64,000 nt of DNA from JAZUCL01 sp045639125 (GCA_045639125.1 JAZUCL010000012.1:1-64000), one strand, 5' to 3'. Counted from the first letter of the stretch, positions 8,622 to 17,774 are shown. Numbers and translations: made by a program. The notes: generated from the letters alone by a model not told the origin.

Positions 8622-8659
8622 AAAAATCGACAAGAATCTTACGAAACTTGTCGATTTTT
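8622..8659 (-). terminator. intrinsic terminator of tRNA-Leu
   Basis: Directly after the CCA of the tRNA the minus strand has a 13-bp stem, AAAAATCGACAAG (mirror 8647-8659) with CTTGTCGATTTTT (mirror 8622-8634), and a run of eight T. It slightly overlaps the tRNA 3' end. Confidence 0.85.
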
Positions 8660-8741
8660 GGTGCGGACACCGGGACTTGAACCCGGACGGTCTCCCATGC
8701 GCCCCTCAAACGCACGCGTCTGCCGATTCCGCCATGTCCGC
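8659..8741 (-). tRNA. tRNA-Leu, anticodon GAG
   Basis: Read on the minus strand, acceptor arms GCGGACA (8735-8741) and TGTCCGC (8663-8669) pair perfectly, the 3' CCA is encoded (8659-8661), and the T arm holds GGTTCAAGTCC. The anticodon stem TGCGT/GCGCA encloses the loop TTGAGGG, giving anticodon GAG. The long variable arm fits a class II leucine tRNA. It reads CUC and CUU. Confidence 0.96.
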
Positions 8742-8781
8742 ATATAGACAACCAAGGAAGGTTTTCCCTGACTGCCTTGTT

Positions 8782-8810
8782 AGTATACGACATTTTTTCT
8801 CAATTGTCAA
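8782..8810 (-). promoter_or_regulatory. strong promoter of tRNA-Leu
   Basis: On the minus strand a perfect TTGACA (8805-8810) and TATACT (8782-8787) are 17 bases apart, about 40 bases upstream of the mature tRNA 5' end. Confidence 0.88.
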
Positions 8811-8838
8811 TAGGTAATTTGAAATTTTTATAAATGTT

Positions 8839-9702
8839 TTATCCGTAAGCATTAAACCCACAAGTTTGACATAGTGGTTCAACGGCTAAATGGTGAGTAA
8901 AGCCATCATAAATCGCCTGTGCTCTTGGCGTGGAAAGAATATCTTCCAACTGATTTTCAAGTATATTGCCAAGGGAAATTGTTCCATCGCTGTCAAGACA
9001 GCACGGCACTACAGTTCCGTCAACTAAGATACCGCATTGGGTTCTAAGTCCATAACAAAACTTTTCTCTGTTTTTGTCAGTTTCTGTAAGTGCCGGAATT
9101 TTCTTTGCATCTGGCCACACAAACTCCGTATCGCCATTTAGAAACACCTTATCTTCAAGTACGATGCCTTTGTATCGTCCCTTTCGCTCAGGTGTATCGG
9201 CAGGCAAGTTGTAGTGTGACAGTATTCTCGTCACAGCATCTTTTTGAATTTCGTTGCCGTTTGTCCAAACACGATATGCGATAATCGGTCTGCCTTGTTC
9301 CCTACTCTTGTCGGCAAAGGAAAACAGAGCATTAAGATATGTGTCCATATCCGTTTTTACTCCACCTTCCCATAATGAGTGTACAGAAAAATTAACCTGA
9401 CGTACACACCTATGTGCAAGTAAAACCGGGCCTGCTTTTGAAATTAACGTACCATTTGTGACAACATTCACATCAAGTCCATAGTTGTCGGCTATTGTCA
9501 GAATTTTATCCAATTCAGGATGAAATAATGGTTCACCTGTCACATGGAGAAAAATACACGGTGTATGGTTATGTATTCTTCTTATAATATCCTCAAATCT
9601 GTCTGTCGGCATAAACTCTTTCTTTCGGGTATTTTGCGGACACATTCTACAGTTGAGATTACAGCATGAGGTTATTTCAATGTATATCCGCCTAAATCTC
9701 AT
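8839..9702 (-). CDS. radical SAM/SPASM domain protein
   Basis: 287 residues. The N-terminal radical SAM motif CNLNCRMC places Cys14, Cys18 and Cys21 as ligands of the [4Fe-4S] cluster that cleaves S-adenosylmethionine; TGEPLFHPEL is the usual SAM-binding GGEP-type segment. The C-terminus has a SPASM-like set of cysteines (CGILVDGTVVPCC, then CQTCGFNAYG) for an auxiliary cluster. Such proteins modify peptides, proteins or small molecules; the substrate is unknown and no precursor peptide gene is visible beside it. Its start overlaps the DUF3006 gene by four bases (ATGA), so the three genes from 10919 to 8839 form one unit. Confidence 0.88.
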   Translation of the reverse strand: MRFRRIYIEITSCCNLNCRMCPQNTRKKEFMPTDRFEDIIRRIHNHTPCIFLHVTGEPLFHPELDKILTIADNYGLDVNVVTNGTLISKAGPVLLAHRCVRQVNFSVHSLWEGGVKTDMDTYLNALFSFADKSREQGRPIIAYRVWTNGNEIQKDAVTRILSHYNLPADTPERKGRYKGIVLEDKVFLNGDTEFVWPDAKKIPALTETDKNREKFCYGLRTQCGILVDGTVVPCCLDSDGTISLGNILENQLEDILSTPRAQAIYDGFTHHLAVEPLCQTCGFNAYG

Positions 9703-9929
9703 TTGTTTTCTCTCCGTTTGAATAAAACATTCATTTTCTTTTCCACTACTTCACGGCGATTTGCCTTTTTCACATCGTCTTTTTCCCAGCCGTTTTTAGT
9801 CTGTATAAGGCAAGTACCCTCCGCTGTATCGGCAGGTAAATGACTACGCTCCACTAAGATAGTGTTCCCTGATTTATCTTCCAGGTACGCATATTCTCCC
9901 TCAAAACGATCTACTACATGGTGTTTCAT
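9699..9929 (-). CDS. DUF3006 family protein
   Basis: 76 residues from the ATG at 9929 (MKHHVVDRFEG), chosen because GGGGAG sits seven bases before it; an upstream ATG at 9944 would put this site inside the gene. The VDRFEGEYAYLED opening is characteristic of DUF3006, a small beta-rich family that is very often encoded next to ComEC-like metallo-beta-lactamase proteins, exactly as here. Function unknown. The basic C-terminus (K-K-A-N-R-R...F-K-R-R-E-N-K) is notable. It overlaps the radical SAM gene by four bases. Confidence 0.8.
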   Translation of the reverse strand: MKHHVVDRFEGEYAYLEDKSGNTILVERSHLPADTAEGTCLIQTKNGWEKDDVKKANRREVVEKKMNVLFKRRENK

Positions 9930-9968
9930 TTCACCACTCCCCATTTTGTAATGTTTTTAGTATGCCTA

Positions 9969-10919
9969 TCATTTATCCGCCGCACATGATATATCAAATG
10001 TTGAGTCACGATAGATGCTTATAACAATATTCCCTGATGTATCAGTACGATATACCTTACAGCCTCTTTCTTCATATTTCTCAATAACACTTTCAGCCGG
10101 AAGATTGTTTTTAGAATTTACTTCGCACGTTATAAAAGCGTGGGATGGTGTCACAGCATCTAAGAAGTCATTACATGATGATGACTTTGAGCCATGATGT
10201 GCCACTTTCATCAAATCACAGTCAATGTCAAATCCCATATCAAGTACAGCAAGTTCAGACTCCCGCTCCATATCACCTGTAAAAAGCATACGCACTCCTG
10301 CAACCGACATGATAAAAGATATACTTTCGTTGTTAAGTTCCTCCCACTGTATCATCGGATCTGGAGAAAGCATTAGCAACTCACCCTCACCAAAAGGTAT
10401 GACATCACCTGGTGTAGGTTCCGTTACCTTCAAGTTAAGTTCTGCCACCGCATCTAAAAGCCGCTCATAAGTACGAGTTTCAGAAATTGCATAAGGCATA
10501 ATTATCTCGTCTGTTTCATACTTTCTCAATATTTGTGTCATACCTCCAATATGGTCTGTGTGTGGGTGTGTTGCAACAACCTTATCAAAGGTATTTATAC
10601 CAAGTGATTGTATATATCGTGCTACATAGTCGGCAGTATCTGCCTCACCTGCATCTACAAGCATCACCTCTTCGCCGGAAATAACAATTATTGAGTCTGC
10701 CTGTCCAACGTCCAAAATATGTACTTGTGCTGCAATATTCTCAGACTCAAGAAGTTCTGACAAGGTCGGACGTGTATTGAACATTTCAAAAACATCTGAC
10801 CAGGCTGTTTCTCCAATTAAAAGACTTATGACAATTAAAATACCGATAATGACTGTAATCGGTTTAACAGCACTCTTGTCTGATTGCCAATTTCTCACGT
10901 CTAAGTCACCCCTTTTCAT
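9969..10919 (-). CDS. ComEC/Rec2-like metallo-beta-lactamase fold hydrolase
   Basis: 316 residues. One membrane helix (about 20-36) anchors an extracytoplasmic metallo-beta-lactamase domain: HILDVGQADSIIV (67-79), the metal motif HPHTDHIGG (118-126, giving the H-x-H-x-D-H pattern), FTGDME and the late VAHHGS. These match the hydrolase domain of the competence protein ComEC, but the multi-helix DNA channel of ComEC is absent, so this is the stand-alone exported form common in Clostridia. Such proteins are suspected nucleases; direct competence function is not implied. It is first in a unit with DUF3006 and radical SAM genes. Confidence 0.87.
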   Translation of the reverse strand: MKRGDLDVRNWQSDKSAVKPITVIIGILIVISLLIGETAWSDVFEMFNTRPTLSELLESENIAAQVHILDVGQADSIIVISGEEVMLVDAGEADTADYVARYIQSLGINTFDKVVATHPHTDHIGGMTQILRKYETDEIIMPYAISETRTYERLLDAVAELNLKVTEPTPGDVIPFGEGELLMLSPDPMIQWEELNNESISFIMSVAGVRMLFTGDMERESELAVLDMGFDIDCDLMKVAHHGSKSSSCNDFLDAVTPSHAFITCEVNSKNNLPAESVIEKYEERGCKVYRTDTSGNIVISIYRDSTFDISCAADK

Positions 10920-11073
10920 GTCATTATTATATCGTATTTTTCTGTAAATTTCTACCTAAATCTAAATATTTGTAAATTTAGTTGTTACAAACTTGTAATT
11001 ATTCATTTTTTATCTTGTGTTATTGCAAAAATTAAACTATACTTATATTAAGTTATATTTTAAGAGGTGTCGT

Positions 11074-12804
11074 ATGTCTCAGTCAGTTAAAAAAAGGAAT
11101 ATTAAAGTCAGCACAATCCTAACTATATTGGTATCGGTTTTCGCCGCACTACTAATTGTCACGGTTGCCGCACTGGGCTACTTTTATTCTCGTATTTCTT
11201 CCACTACAATTCATAACGGTGTAACTGTCGGCGGTATTGATGTAGGCGGACTAAGTAAGTTTGAAGCGGCAGAACTTTTGGAAAGTACCATGTCTCAGCG
11301 TGATACGGACTTTACAGTTACTACCAACAACAAAGTACAAACCGTAAATTACGCAGATGTCAACGCAAAGGCAGATTTGAAAACCGCAGTTGAAAACGCA
11401 TACAACCACGGAAGAACAGGCGGTATGTTCCAGCGTTTTTACGCAATTATTATTGCAAACTTTGGCGGTGCCGACTACTTTCTGCCATTTAACTTTGACT
11501 CTAAACTTGCCGATAAACTGTGTGACAGTATAATAGACAATGCACAAAGCGATTTTGAAAACTCCTCCTATGAAGTTGTAGACAACGCTCTTGTTGTAAA
11601 TCTCGGCAAAGCAGGCACAGTCCTTGACGCAGATATGCTTAGAAATAGCGTTATAAACAATATTCAATGCGGATTGACTAAGGATTTAACATTTACTCTT
11701 ACTGTTCGTGAGCCTGACCCGTTGGATTTTGAAAAAATTCGCAAGGAAATTGAATGTGAGCCATCAAATGCAGTGCTCCACAACGAAGATTTACTCAATC
11801 CGTACGTAACTCCCGAAGTTTATGGTATCCGTCTGGATCAAAGTCAGGTTGATGCTGTAATGTCACAAGTTGACGGCAGCAAGTCAACTTATACTATTCC
11901 ATTAGTTGTAACCGAACCTGACATTCTCTCCTCAGAAGTTGGATATCGTGAGCCATTTTCTGACGTTCTTGCCCATGTAACCACATCACTAAACGTAGGA
12001 AATAAACCTCGTACAAAAAACGTGGAACTTGCATTAAGTTTCGTAAACGGCAAAATTCTTATGCCCGGTGAGGAATTTTCATACAATGATGTTGTGGGTG
12101 AACGTACTTATGAGCGTGGTTTCAAAGATGCAAAGATTTACGTTTCCGGTGAGGTTGTAGACGGAATTGGCGGTGGTATCTGTCAAGTATCCACAACTCT
12201 TTATATGGCGGCTTTACGTGCTGACTTGGAGATTACCTCTCGAAGAAACCATCGTTTTACCGTTGACTATGCTCCTCTTGGTGAAGATGCAACTGTAGTA
12301 TATGGACAGGTAGACTTTAAGTTTAGAAACAATACCGAATACCCCATTCGTATAGATTGTGAATTAAAGGACCAAAAAGTAGATTTGTCACTTATGGGCA
12401 ATCAAGTGACTGAAAATAAGGAAGTTAAACTTGAAACAAAAGTCCTTTCAAAGACACCTTTTCAAACTGTAACTGAGTATGACGAAACTCTTGCCCCTGA
12501 TCAAACAAAGACAAAAAACGGTGGTTATACAGGTTATAAGACGGAAACGTATCGTGTAGTATACATTGACGGTAAAGAAGTTTCTCGTACATTTGAAAAC
12601 AAGAGTACCTATACAAAACTTGACAAAGTAATCCTTTCCGGCACTGATCCAAACGCAACAGTCAATGAAAATCCAAATGAAAATCCTGACGTATTGGATC
12701 CTAATACAAATCCATCAACACCACAGACTCCTGAAGAAAATAATCCTGTATCTGAAATGCCCGATTGGCTTCGTCCAAGACAGACTACACCTGCAGTAAA
12801 CTAA
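11074..12804 (+). CDS. VanW family cell-surface protein with G5-like domain
   Basis: 576 residues from the ATG at 11074, which has AAGAGGTG five bases upstream; the in-frame TTG at 11017 has no such site. An N-terminal membrane helix (about 15-35) is followed by a peptidoglycan-binding-like domain (VGGIDVGGLSKFEAAELL...), a VanW domain (YNDVVGERTYERGF through the GGGICQVSTTLY signature) and a G5-like segment near the end, then a Pro/Asn-rich tail. The layout matches the YoaR/VanW proteins of Firmicutes, thought to act at the cell wall. VanW itself is named from vancomycin clusters but has no proven role in resistance, and nothing else here suggests one. The next gene follows 28 bases downstream. 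Confidence 0.87.
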   Translation: MSQSVKKRNIKVSTILTILVSVFAALLIVTVAALGYFYSRISSTTIHNGVTVGGIDVGGLSKFEAAELLESTMSQRDTDFTVTTNNKVQTVNYADVNAKADLKTAVENAYNHGRTGGMFQRFYAIIIANFGGADYFLPFNFDSKLADKLCDSIIDNAQSDFENSSYEVVDNALVVNLGKAGTVLDADMLRNSVINNIQCGLTKDLTFTLTVREPDPLDFEKIRKEIECEPSNAVLHNEDLLNPYVTPEVYGIRLDQSQVDAVMSQVDGSKSTYTIPLVVTEPDILSSEVGYREPFSDVLAHVTTSLNVGNKPRTKNVELALSFVNGKILMPGEEFSYNDVVGERTYERGFKDAKIYVSGEVVDGIGGGICQVSTTLYMAALRADLEITSRRNHRFTVDYAPLGEDATVVYGQVDFKFRNNTEYPIRIDCELKDQKVDLSLMGNQVTENKEVKLETKVLSKTPFQTVTEYDETLAPDQTKTKNGGYTGYKTETYRVVYIDGKEVSRTFENKSTYTKLDKVILSGTDPNATVNENPNENPDVLDPNTNPSTPQTPEENNPVSEMPDWLRPRQTTPAVN

Positions 12805-12832
12805 TTACAAATACTAAAAAGGAGACTTGTAT

Positions 12833-13687
12833 ATGGCAACTATGACTCAACTTAGGCTTGCGGTAAAGGCACACGCAAAGAAAATGTTTGCAGAAAATGT
12901 CGGTGCGTGTATCGCCGTATCCATTATTGCATCTGGGCTGTCATTTCTCGTTTCCTCTCTTGTGAATTTTGGAAATATATCGGCTGAGGAAGTATTAGAG
13001 GCTGAAAACGTAATGGTCTTTTTGCCACAACTTCTGTATTCAATGTCAATTGCACTCCTTATAGGATTTTTTATCTCCCCTATTACTGTCGGAAGTTACG
13101 CCTTTTACATGGGTGCTGCTGCAAATGCCAAAAAGAAAGTCAGTGACGTATTCGTTTGGTTTGGTGATTTGAAACTTTTTGGTAAGGCTATCGGTGCAAC
13201 AATTTGGTATACAATACTCACTGTGTTTTTGCTGTTTATCTGCCTTTTCATTCCCTTTACTATCGGCTTTATAATCAATGCATCAACACTTACAGACACA
13301 GCCCTTTTCGTAGGGGGAATTGTGTTTATCGTCTTGACTTTTGTTGGAACTATCGTGGCAGAGATAAATATATACGCACTAATGCCTGCTATGTATTTGA
13401 TAGCAGAAAACCCCACACTGCGTATATTTGAGGCATTTGCCCTTTGCCGTGGTATGATGCGAGGTCACAAATGGGAGTTTTTTCTACTCCATTTAAGTTT
13501 CTTAGGTTGGCAACTTCTTGCAAGTGTAACCTGTGGTTTATCTTTATTATATGTCAATCCATATATGCAGTTGTCGATTTCCACTTATGTACGACAGCGA
13601 GTTGTGATGTATGCCGCAAAGCATATAAAATTTTCCGATACAACAGACGCAAACAACACAAATACTCATGAGAAAAGAGAAATATAA
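12833..13687 (+). CDS. multi-pass membrane protein of unknown function
   Basis: 284 residues from the ATG at 12833, which follows AAAAAGGAG at seven bases. Five to six hydrophobic helices are visible (roughly 25-45, 62-95, 120-150, 155-180, 215-240). The pattern, including a short amphipathic N-terminus (LRLAVKAHAKKMF) and an internal LRIFEAFALCRGMMRGHKWEFFLL segment split here as LRIFEAFALCRGMM and GHKWEFFLL, recalls DUF975-type integral membrane proteins, though I cannot confirm the family. The stop codon is directly followed by the trmL start, so the two are probably co-translated. Confidence 0.72.
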   Translation: MATMTQLRLAVKAHAKKMFAENVGACIAVSIIASGLSFLVSSLVNFGNISAEEVLEAENVMVFLPQLLYSMSIALLIGFFISPITVGSYAFYMGAAANAKKKVSDVFVWFGDLKLFGKAIGATIWYTILTVFLLFICLFIPFTIGFIINASTLTDTALFVGGIVFIVLTFVGTIVAEINIYALMPAMYLIAENPTLRIFEAFALCRGMMRGHKWEFFLLHLSFLGWQLLASVTCGLSLLYVNPYMQLSISTYVRQRVVMYAAKHIKFSDTTDANNTNTHEKREI

Positions 13688-14167
13688 ATGATAAACATTG
13701 TACTTGTAGAACCTGAAATTCCACAAAATACAGGTAATATTGCCCGCACCTGTGCCGCAACCGGTGCAAATCTTCACATTGTCAAGCCTATGGGTTTTGA
13801 GATTGATGACAAGAAACTAAAACGTGCCGGACTTGACTACTGGCATCTGTTAAATATAAAATACTACGACAATATAAATGACTTCTTTTCAAAAAATAGT
13901 GGTACTTTTCACTTTGCCACCACAAAGGGCGGTCACGTCTATTCTGACGCAAAATATTCAGACGGTGACTATATCCTTTTTGGCAAGGAGACGAAAGGGC
14001 TTCCTGAGGATTTGTTACGGCTAAATCGTGACCATCTTGTGCGTATTCCTATGATTTCAGACGCACGAAGCCTCAATTTATCAAATTCCGTTGCAATAAT
14101 CGTATACGAGGCACTCCGCCAACTTAATTTTCCAAATCTTTTGGACTTTGGAACACTTCCCGAATAA
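13688..14167 (+). CDS. trmL: tRNA (cytidine/uridine-34-2'-O)-methyltransferase TrmL
   Basis: 159-residue SPOUT methyltransferase that methylates the wobble ribose in certain leucine tRNAs. It shows EPEIPQNTGNIARTCAATGA (8-27), the mid-protein ILFGKETKGLP motif and the C-terminal RSLNLSNSVAIIVYEALRQ, which together form the SAM-binding knot. Length and motifs are those of TrmL (YibK family). It begins immediately after the stop of the preceding membrane protein gene; AAAAGAG overlaps the end of that gene as its ribosome site. Confidence 0.93.
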   Translation: MINIVLVEPEIPQNTGNIARTCAATGANLHIVKPMGFEIDDKKLKRAGLDYWHLLNIKYYDNINDFFSKNSGTFHFATTKGGHVYSDAKYSDGDYILFGKETKGLPEDLLRLNRDHLVRIPMISDARSLNLSNSVAIIVYEALRQLNFPNLLDFGTLPE

Positions 14168-14249
14168 AAACTATTTTCACTTTTGGACTGACGATATACA
14201 ACTCCGCAGTAAAATTATAAGTGAATTTAAGCGAAGATAGGAGCAAAAA

Positions 14250-15359
14250 ATGAAGGATATAGATAAATATCGTGGCTGTATTATCGGTGGAGCCGTTGGC
14301 GATGCACTTGGTTACGCTGTTGAGTTTTTAGAGGACAGATATATTTTTGAAAAATATGGCGATGAAGGAATAACGGAATATTCTCTTGTTAATGGAGTTG
14401 CTCTTATTTCTGATGATACGCAAATGACCCTATTCACCGCAAACGGTCTTCTTTACGGTAAAACACGAGGAATGACAAGAAGTATTATGGGTTCCTATCC
14501 CTCTTATATTGCTCTTTGCTATAAGGATTGGTTGAAAACTCAAACCGCAGACGAGTTTGGATTTGAACCTCCTGAATATTCTTGGCTCAATAACATTCCT
14601 GAAATGAACCATAGTCGTGAACCCGGACGAACTTGTATCAATTACCTTATGCACGATAATTTAGGTTCAACGTCTGACCCAAAAAACGACAGTAAAGGTT
14701 GCGGCGGTGTTATGCGTGTCGCTCCCATTGGTCTGTATTTTGAAGATAAATATTACTCGATGGATGAAATAGATATGATTGGTGCAGAAACCGCTGCATT
14801 AACTCATGGTCACGAACTTGGATATATTCCTGCTGCAATGCTCGTACATATCGTACACCTCTTGGCACACAATACCAATATCACGGTTTTAGACGCAGTA
14901 TCAGATGCAAAAAAAGCAATATCACGGTTGTTTCCCAACGCAAAGCATTTGAATGAACTGCTTGAATTAACAGACAAGGCTATCAACCTTGCTTCAGAGT
15001 CAGAAATTGATGACCTTGACGCTATCCGTGAACTTGGCGAAGGATGGGTTGCAGAAGAAACTTTGGCAATTGCAATTTACTGTTCGTTAAAATATGATAG
15101 CAACTTTGAAAAGGCAATAATTGCCTCAGTCAATCACAGTGGAGACAGTGATTCAACAGGTTCTGTCACAGGCAATATTCTTGGAGCACACCTTGGGATG
15201 AGTAAAATACCTGAAAAGTTTTTAACTAACCTTGAACTCAAAGAAACGATTCTCGAAATTTCAGATGACCTGTTCAATGATTGCCGAATCTCCGAATACG
15301 GCAATCACAAAGATGAGGTGTGGGTAAGTAAATACATCGAACACACATACAAAGGTTAA
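14250..15359 (+). CDS. ADP-ribosylglycohydrolase (DraG/ARH family)
   Basis: 369 residues. The family removes ADP-ribose from proteins or small molecules using two Mg ions. Metal-ligand motifs are intact: GAVGDALGYAVEF near the N-terminus, SDDTQMTLFTANGLL (about 55-69), and the C-terminal GDSDSTGSVTGNILGA. No ADP-ribosyltransferase, nitrogenase or toxin gene is near, so it is an orphan whose target is unknown. A GATAGGAGC site precedes the ATG. It is followed by a clear terminator, making it the last gene of the plus-strand block from 11 kb or its own unit. Family call is firm, substrate unknown. Confidence 0.9.
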   Translation: MKDIDKYRGCIIGGAVGDALGYAVEFLEDRYIFEKYGDEGITEYSLVNGVALISDDTQMTLFTANGLLYGKTRGMTRSIMGSYPSYIALCYKDWLKTQTADEFGFEPPEYSWLNNIPEMNHSREPGRTCINYLMHDNLGSTSDPKNDSKGCGGVMRVAPIGLYFEDKYYSMDEIDMIGAETAALTHGHELGYIPAAMLVHIVHLLAHNTNITVLDAVSDAKKAISRLFPNAKHLNELLELTDKAINLASESEIDDLDAIRELGEGWVAEETLAIAIYCSLKYDSNFEKAIIASVNHSGDSDSTGSVTGNILGAHLGMSKIPEKFLTNLELKETILEISDDLFNDCRISEYGNHKDEVWVSKYIEHTYKG

Positions 15360-15433
15360 ATTTTGATTTATTGAACCAAAATGAAATTTCCTTTGATAAA
15401 GTAAATTGAAGAAAAAATTCAATATCAACTCTT

Positions 15434-15460
15434 AAATGCGTGGACTTCACGCATTTTTTT
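15434..15460 (+). terminator. intrinsic terminator after the ADP-ribosylglycohydrolase gene
   Basis: AAATGCGTG (15434-15442) and CACGCATTT (15448-15456) form a 9-bp stem with a five-base loop, followed by a run of T to 15461. Confidence 0.88.
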
Positions 15461-15731
15461 TGCATTTTTAACAATTACACACGGATAATTTTGCAACAAT
15501 GCACAAAATACGTTGTCTTTTTATCGTTTATTTAACGCACTTGTAAAAAATAGCGTAAATCCGCCTTTTTCTCTTGCTTTTTGCCCATAATTGACTTATA
15601 ATTAGTATTCGAAGTGTTAAGTTTGCAGATACATTTTTTGTGTGTCGTCATGCAGATTACTGCGTATAAAGTATCTTGTAAAACAAGGTACGTTAAAATA
15701 ATATTCAATATGCCGAAAGGAGCCTATATTT
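15461..15731 (+). other. long promoter-leader region of the glycolytic operon
   Basis: Together with the terminator just upstream this is a 370-base gap. It holds the pgk promoter (15574-15602) and a leader of about 120 bases, with a small hairpin (GTATCTTGT with ACAAGGTAC, about 15677-15698) before the ribosome site CGAAAGGAG. No coding frame is supported. Confidence 0.55.
15574..15602 (+). promoter_or_regulatory. promoter of the pgk-tpiA-gpmI operon
   Basis: TTGCTT (15574-15579) and a perfect TATAAT (15597-15602) with a 17-base spacer. The predicted transcript has a leader of roughly 120 bases before the pgk start. Confidence 0.78.
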
Positions 15732-16922
15732 ATGAAGTACAACAAAAAGAGCATCGAAGACATTGACGTTGCAGGTAAGCGAGTTTTAGTACGTTGTGAT
15801 TTTAACGTACCGCAAGACGAAGACCTCAACATTACTGATGAAACACGTATTCTTGGTGCACTCCCGACAATTAAGTATCTTATCTCTAAAGGTGCTAAGG
15901 TCGTTCTCTGCTCTCACCTTGGTCGTCCAAAGGGTGAGTTTAAGTCCAAGTATTCTCTTGCTCCCGTAGCAAAGCGTCTTGGTGAGCATCTCGGTATTAC
16001 AGTTAAGATGGCAGAAGATGTCATTGGTGATAGTGCAAAGGCTACCGTTGCTTCTCTTGCAAACGGCGAAGTAGCACTTCTTGAAAATGTTCGTTTCCAC
16101 AAGGAAGAGGAGAAAAACGATGCAGATTTTGCTCGTGCTCTTGCTTCTTTTGGTGACATCTATGTAAATGACGCATTTGGCACAGCACATCGTGCTCACG
16201 CTTCTACCGCAGGCGTTGCTGATTATCTACCTGCAGTATGTGGTTATCTTATCCAAAAAGAAATTTCTATCATGGGTAAGGCTCTCGAAGATCCTCAGCG
16301 TCCTTTCGTTGCTATTTTGGGCGGTGCAAAGGTATCCGACAAGATTGGTGTTATCAACAATCTCTTAGAGAAAGTTGATACTATCGTTATCGGTGGTGCT
16401 ATGGCATACACATTTGCAAAGGCTTGCGGCGGTTCTGTCGGCACATCTCGTTGTGAGGACGACAAACTTGACTATGCAAAGGAAATGGTAGAAAAGGCTA
16501 AGGCTAAGGGCGTTAACTTCCTTCTTCCTATCGATACCCTTGCTGCTGATAAGTTTGACGAGAACGCAACACCTGTTGTTGTAGAAACAAACAATATCCC
16601 TGACAATCTTATGGGTCTTGACATTGGACCTAAGACTATTGAGTTATTTACAAATGCAATCAAGGACGCCGGTACTGTTGTATGGAATGGTCCTATGGGT
16701 GTATTCGAGTGGGACGCTTTTGCAAATGGTACAAGAAGCGTTGCTCGTGCAATCGCTGAAAGCAATGCAATTTCTATCATTGGCGGCGGTGACTCCGCAG
16801 CAGCAGTTGAGCAACTTGGCTTTGCTGACAAGATGACTCACATTTCCACCGGCGGCGGTGCTTCCCTTGAGTTCCTTGAAGGTCTTACTCTTCCGGGTAT
16901 TGCTTGCCTCCAAGATAAGTAA
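15732..16922 (+). CDS. pgk: phosphoglycerate kinase
   Basis: Glycolytic enzyme that makes ATP from 1,3-bisphosphoglycerate. 396 residues, the standard length. It has the N-terminal signature RVLVRCDFNVPQDED (about 18-32), the CSHLGRPKG substrate loop (about 60-68), the GGAKVSDKIGV hinge (about 196-206) and the nucleotide loop GGGDSAAAV near the C-terminus. Codons are strongly biased to favoured ones (CGT, GGT, CTT), in line with high expression. First gene of the pgk-tpiA-gpmI unit; the start follows GAAAGGAG. Confidence 0.98.
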   Translation: MKYNKKSIEDIDVAGKRVLVRCDFNVPQDEDLNITDETRILGALPTIKYLISKGAKVVLCSHLGRPKGEFKSKYSLAPVAKRLGEHLGITVKMAEDVIGDSAKATVASLANGEVALLENVRFHKEEEKNDADFARALASFGDIYVNDAFGTAHRAHASTAGVADYLPAVCGYLIQKEISIMGKALEDPQRPFVAILGGAKVSDKIGVINNLLEKVDTIVIGGAMAYTFAKACGGSVGTSRCEDDKLDYAKEMVEKAKAKGVNFLLPIDTLAADKFDENATPVVVETNNIPDNLMGLDIGPKTIELFTNAIKDAGTVVWNGPMGVFEWDAFANGTRSVARAIAESNAISIIGGGDSAAAVEQLGFADKMTHISTGGGASLEFLEGLTLPGIACLQDK

Positions 16923-16988
16923 ATTTAGTTAACATTTAGTATTAAATTCCAAATATATACAAACAGATTCTGAAAGGATGTTTTGATT

Positions 16989-17759
16989 TTGAATCAGAGA
17001 TACCGTAAGACAATCATCGCAGGCAACTGGAAGATGAACAAGACCCCTGCCGCTGCAAAGGCTCTTATTGAAGAACTTAAGTCCCTTGTTTCCAAAGTTA
17101 AATGGTGTGAAATCGTACTTTGTGTACCTGCAATCGATATTCCCGCCGCTATAAAGGCATCTAAGGGCTTTAAGGTTTCTATCGGTGCACAGAATATGCA
17201 CTGGGAAAAAAGCGGTGCATTTACAGGAGAACTTTCCGCTGATATGCTTACAGAACTTGGTGTAAAGTACGTTATCATTGGCCACAGTGAGCGTCGTGCG
17301 TACTTCGCTGAAACAGATGTTACTGTAAATAAGAAGGTTCTTGCAGCACTTGAGTCAGGTCTTCGTCCCATCGTATGTGTCGGTGAGTCCCTTGAACAGC
17401 GTGAACTTGGTATCACTCTTGAGCATATTCGCCTTCAGGTTAAGGTTGCTCTCAAGGACGTTGACGCTTCCAGCGTAAAGCGTGTTGTTATCGCATACGA
17501 GCCTATCTGGGCTATCGGTACAGGCAAAACTGCTACCTCCGAACAGGCTGACGAAGTTTGCGGTGCAATCCGTGACTGCATTCGTGAGATGTACGGTGCA
17601 AGAGTTGCTCGTGCTGTTACTATCCAGTACGGCGGTAGTATGAACGCAGGCAACGCAGCAGAACTTCTTTCTAAAACTAACGTAGATGGCGGTCTTATCG
17701 GCGGTGCTGCTCTTAAGGCTCCCGACTTTGCCGCTATTATAAACGCTGCAAATCAGTAA
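16989..17759 (+). CDS. tpiA: triosephosphate isomerase
   Basis: Interconverts dihydroxyacetone phosphate and glyceraldehyde 3-phosphate. Catalytic residues are all present: the Lys of NWKMNK, the His of IIGHSERR and the Glu of AYEPIWAIGTGK, plus the phosphate loop YGGSM and GLIGGAAL. No ATG begins the frame. Two TTG codons are candidates, at 16983 (four bases after AAAGGA) and 16989 (ten bases after); I chose the second because the spacing is nearer normal and the product starts MNQRYRKTIIAGNWK, the usual distance to the active-site Lys. It lies 66 bases after pgk in the same operon. Confidence 0.96.
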   Translation: MNQRYRKTIIAGNWKMNKTPAAAKALIEELKSLVSKVKWCEIVLCVPAIDIPAAIKASKGFKVSIGAQNMHWEKSGAFTGELSADMLTELGVKYVIIGHSERRAYFAETDVTVNKKVLAALESGLRPIVCVGESLEQRELGITLEHIRLQVKVALKDVDASSVKRVVIAYEPIWAIGTGKTATSEQADEVCGAIRDCIREMYGARVARAVTIQYGGSMNAGNAAELLSKTNVDGGLIGGAALKAPDFAAIINAANQ

Positions 17760-17774
17760 TTCCACTGACCTAAC

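Noticed and set aside
11074..12804. Vancomycin resistance gene
   Set aside because: VanW-domain proteins are common cell-surface proteins; vanH, vanA, vanX, vanR and vanS are all absent.
14250..15359. Toxin-antitoxin or phage-defence module built on the ADP-ribosylglycohydrolase
   Set aside because: Neighbours are a tRNA methylase and glycolytic genes; no transferase or toxin is present.
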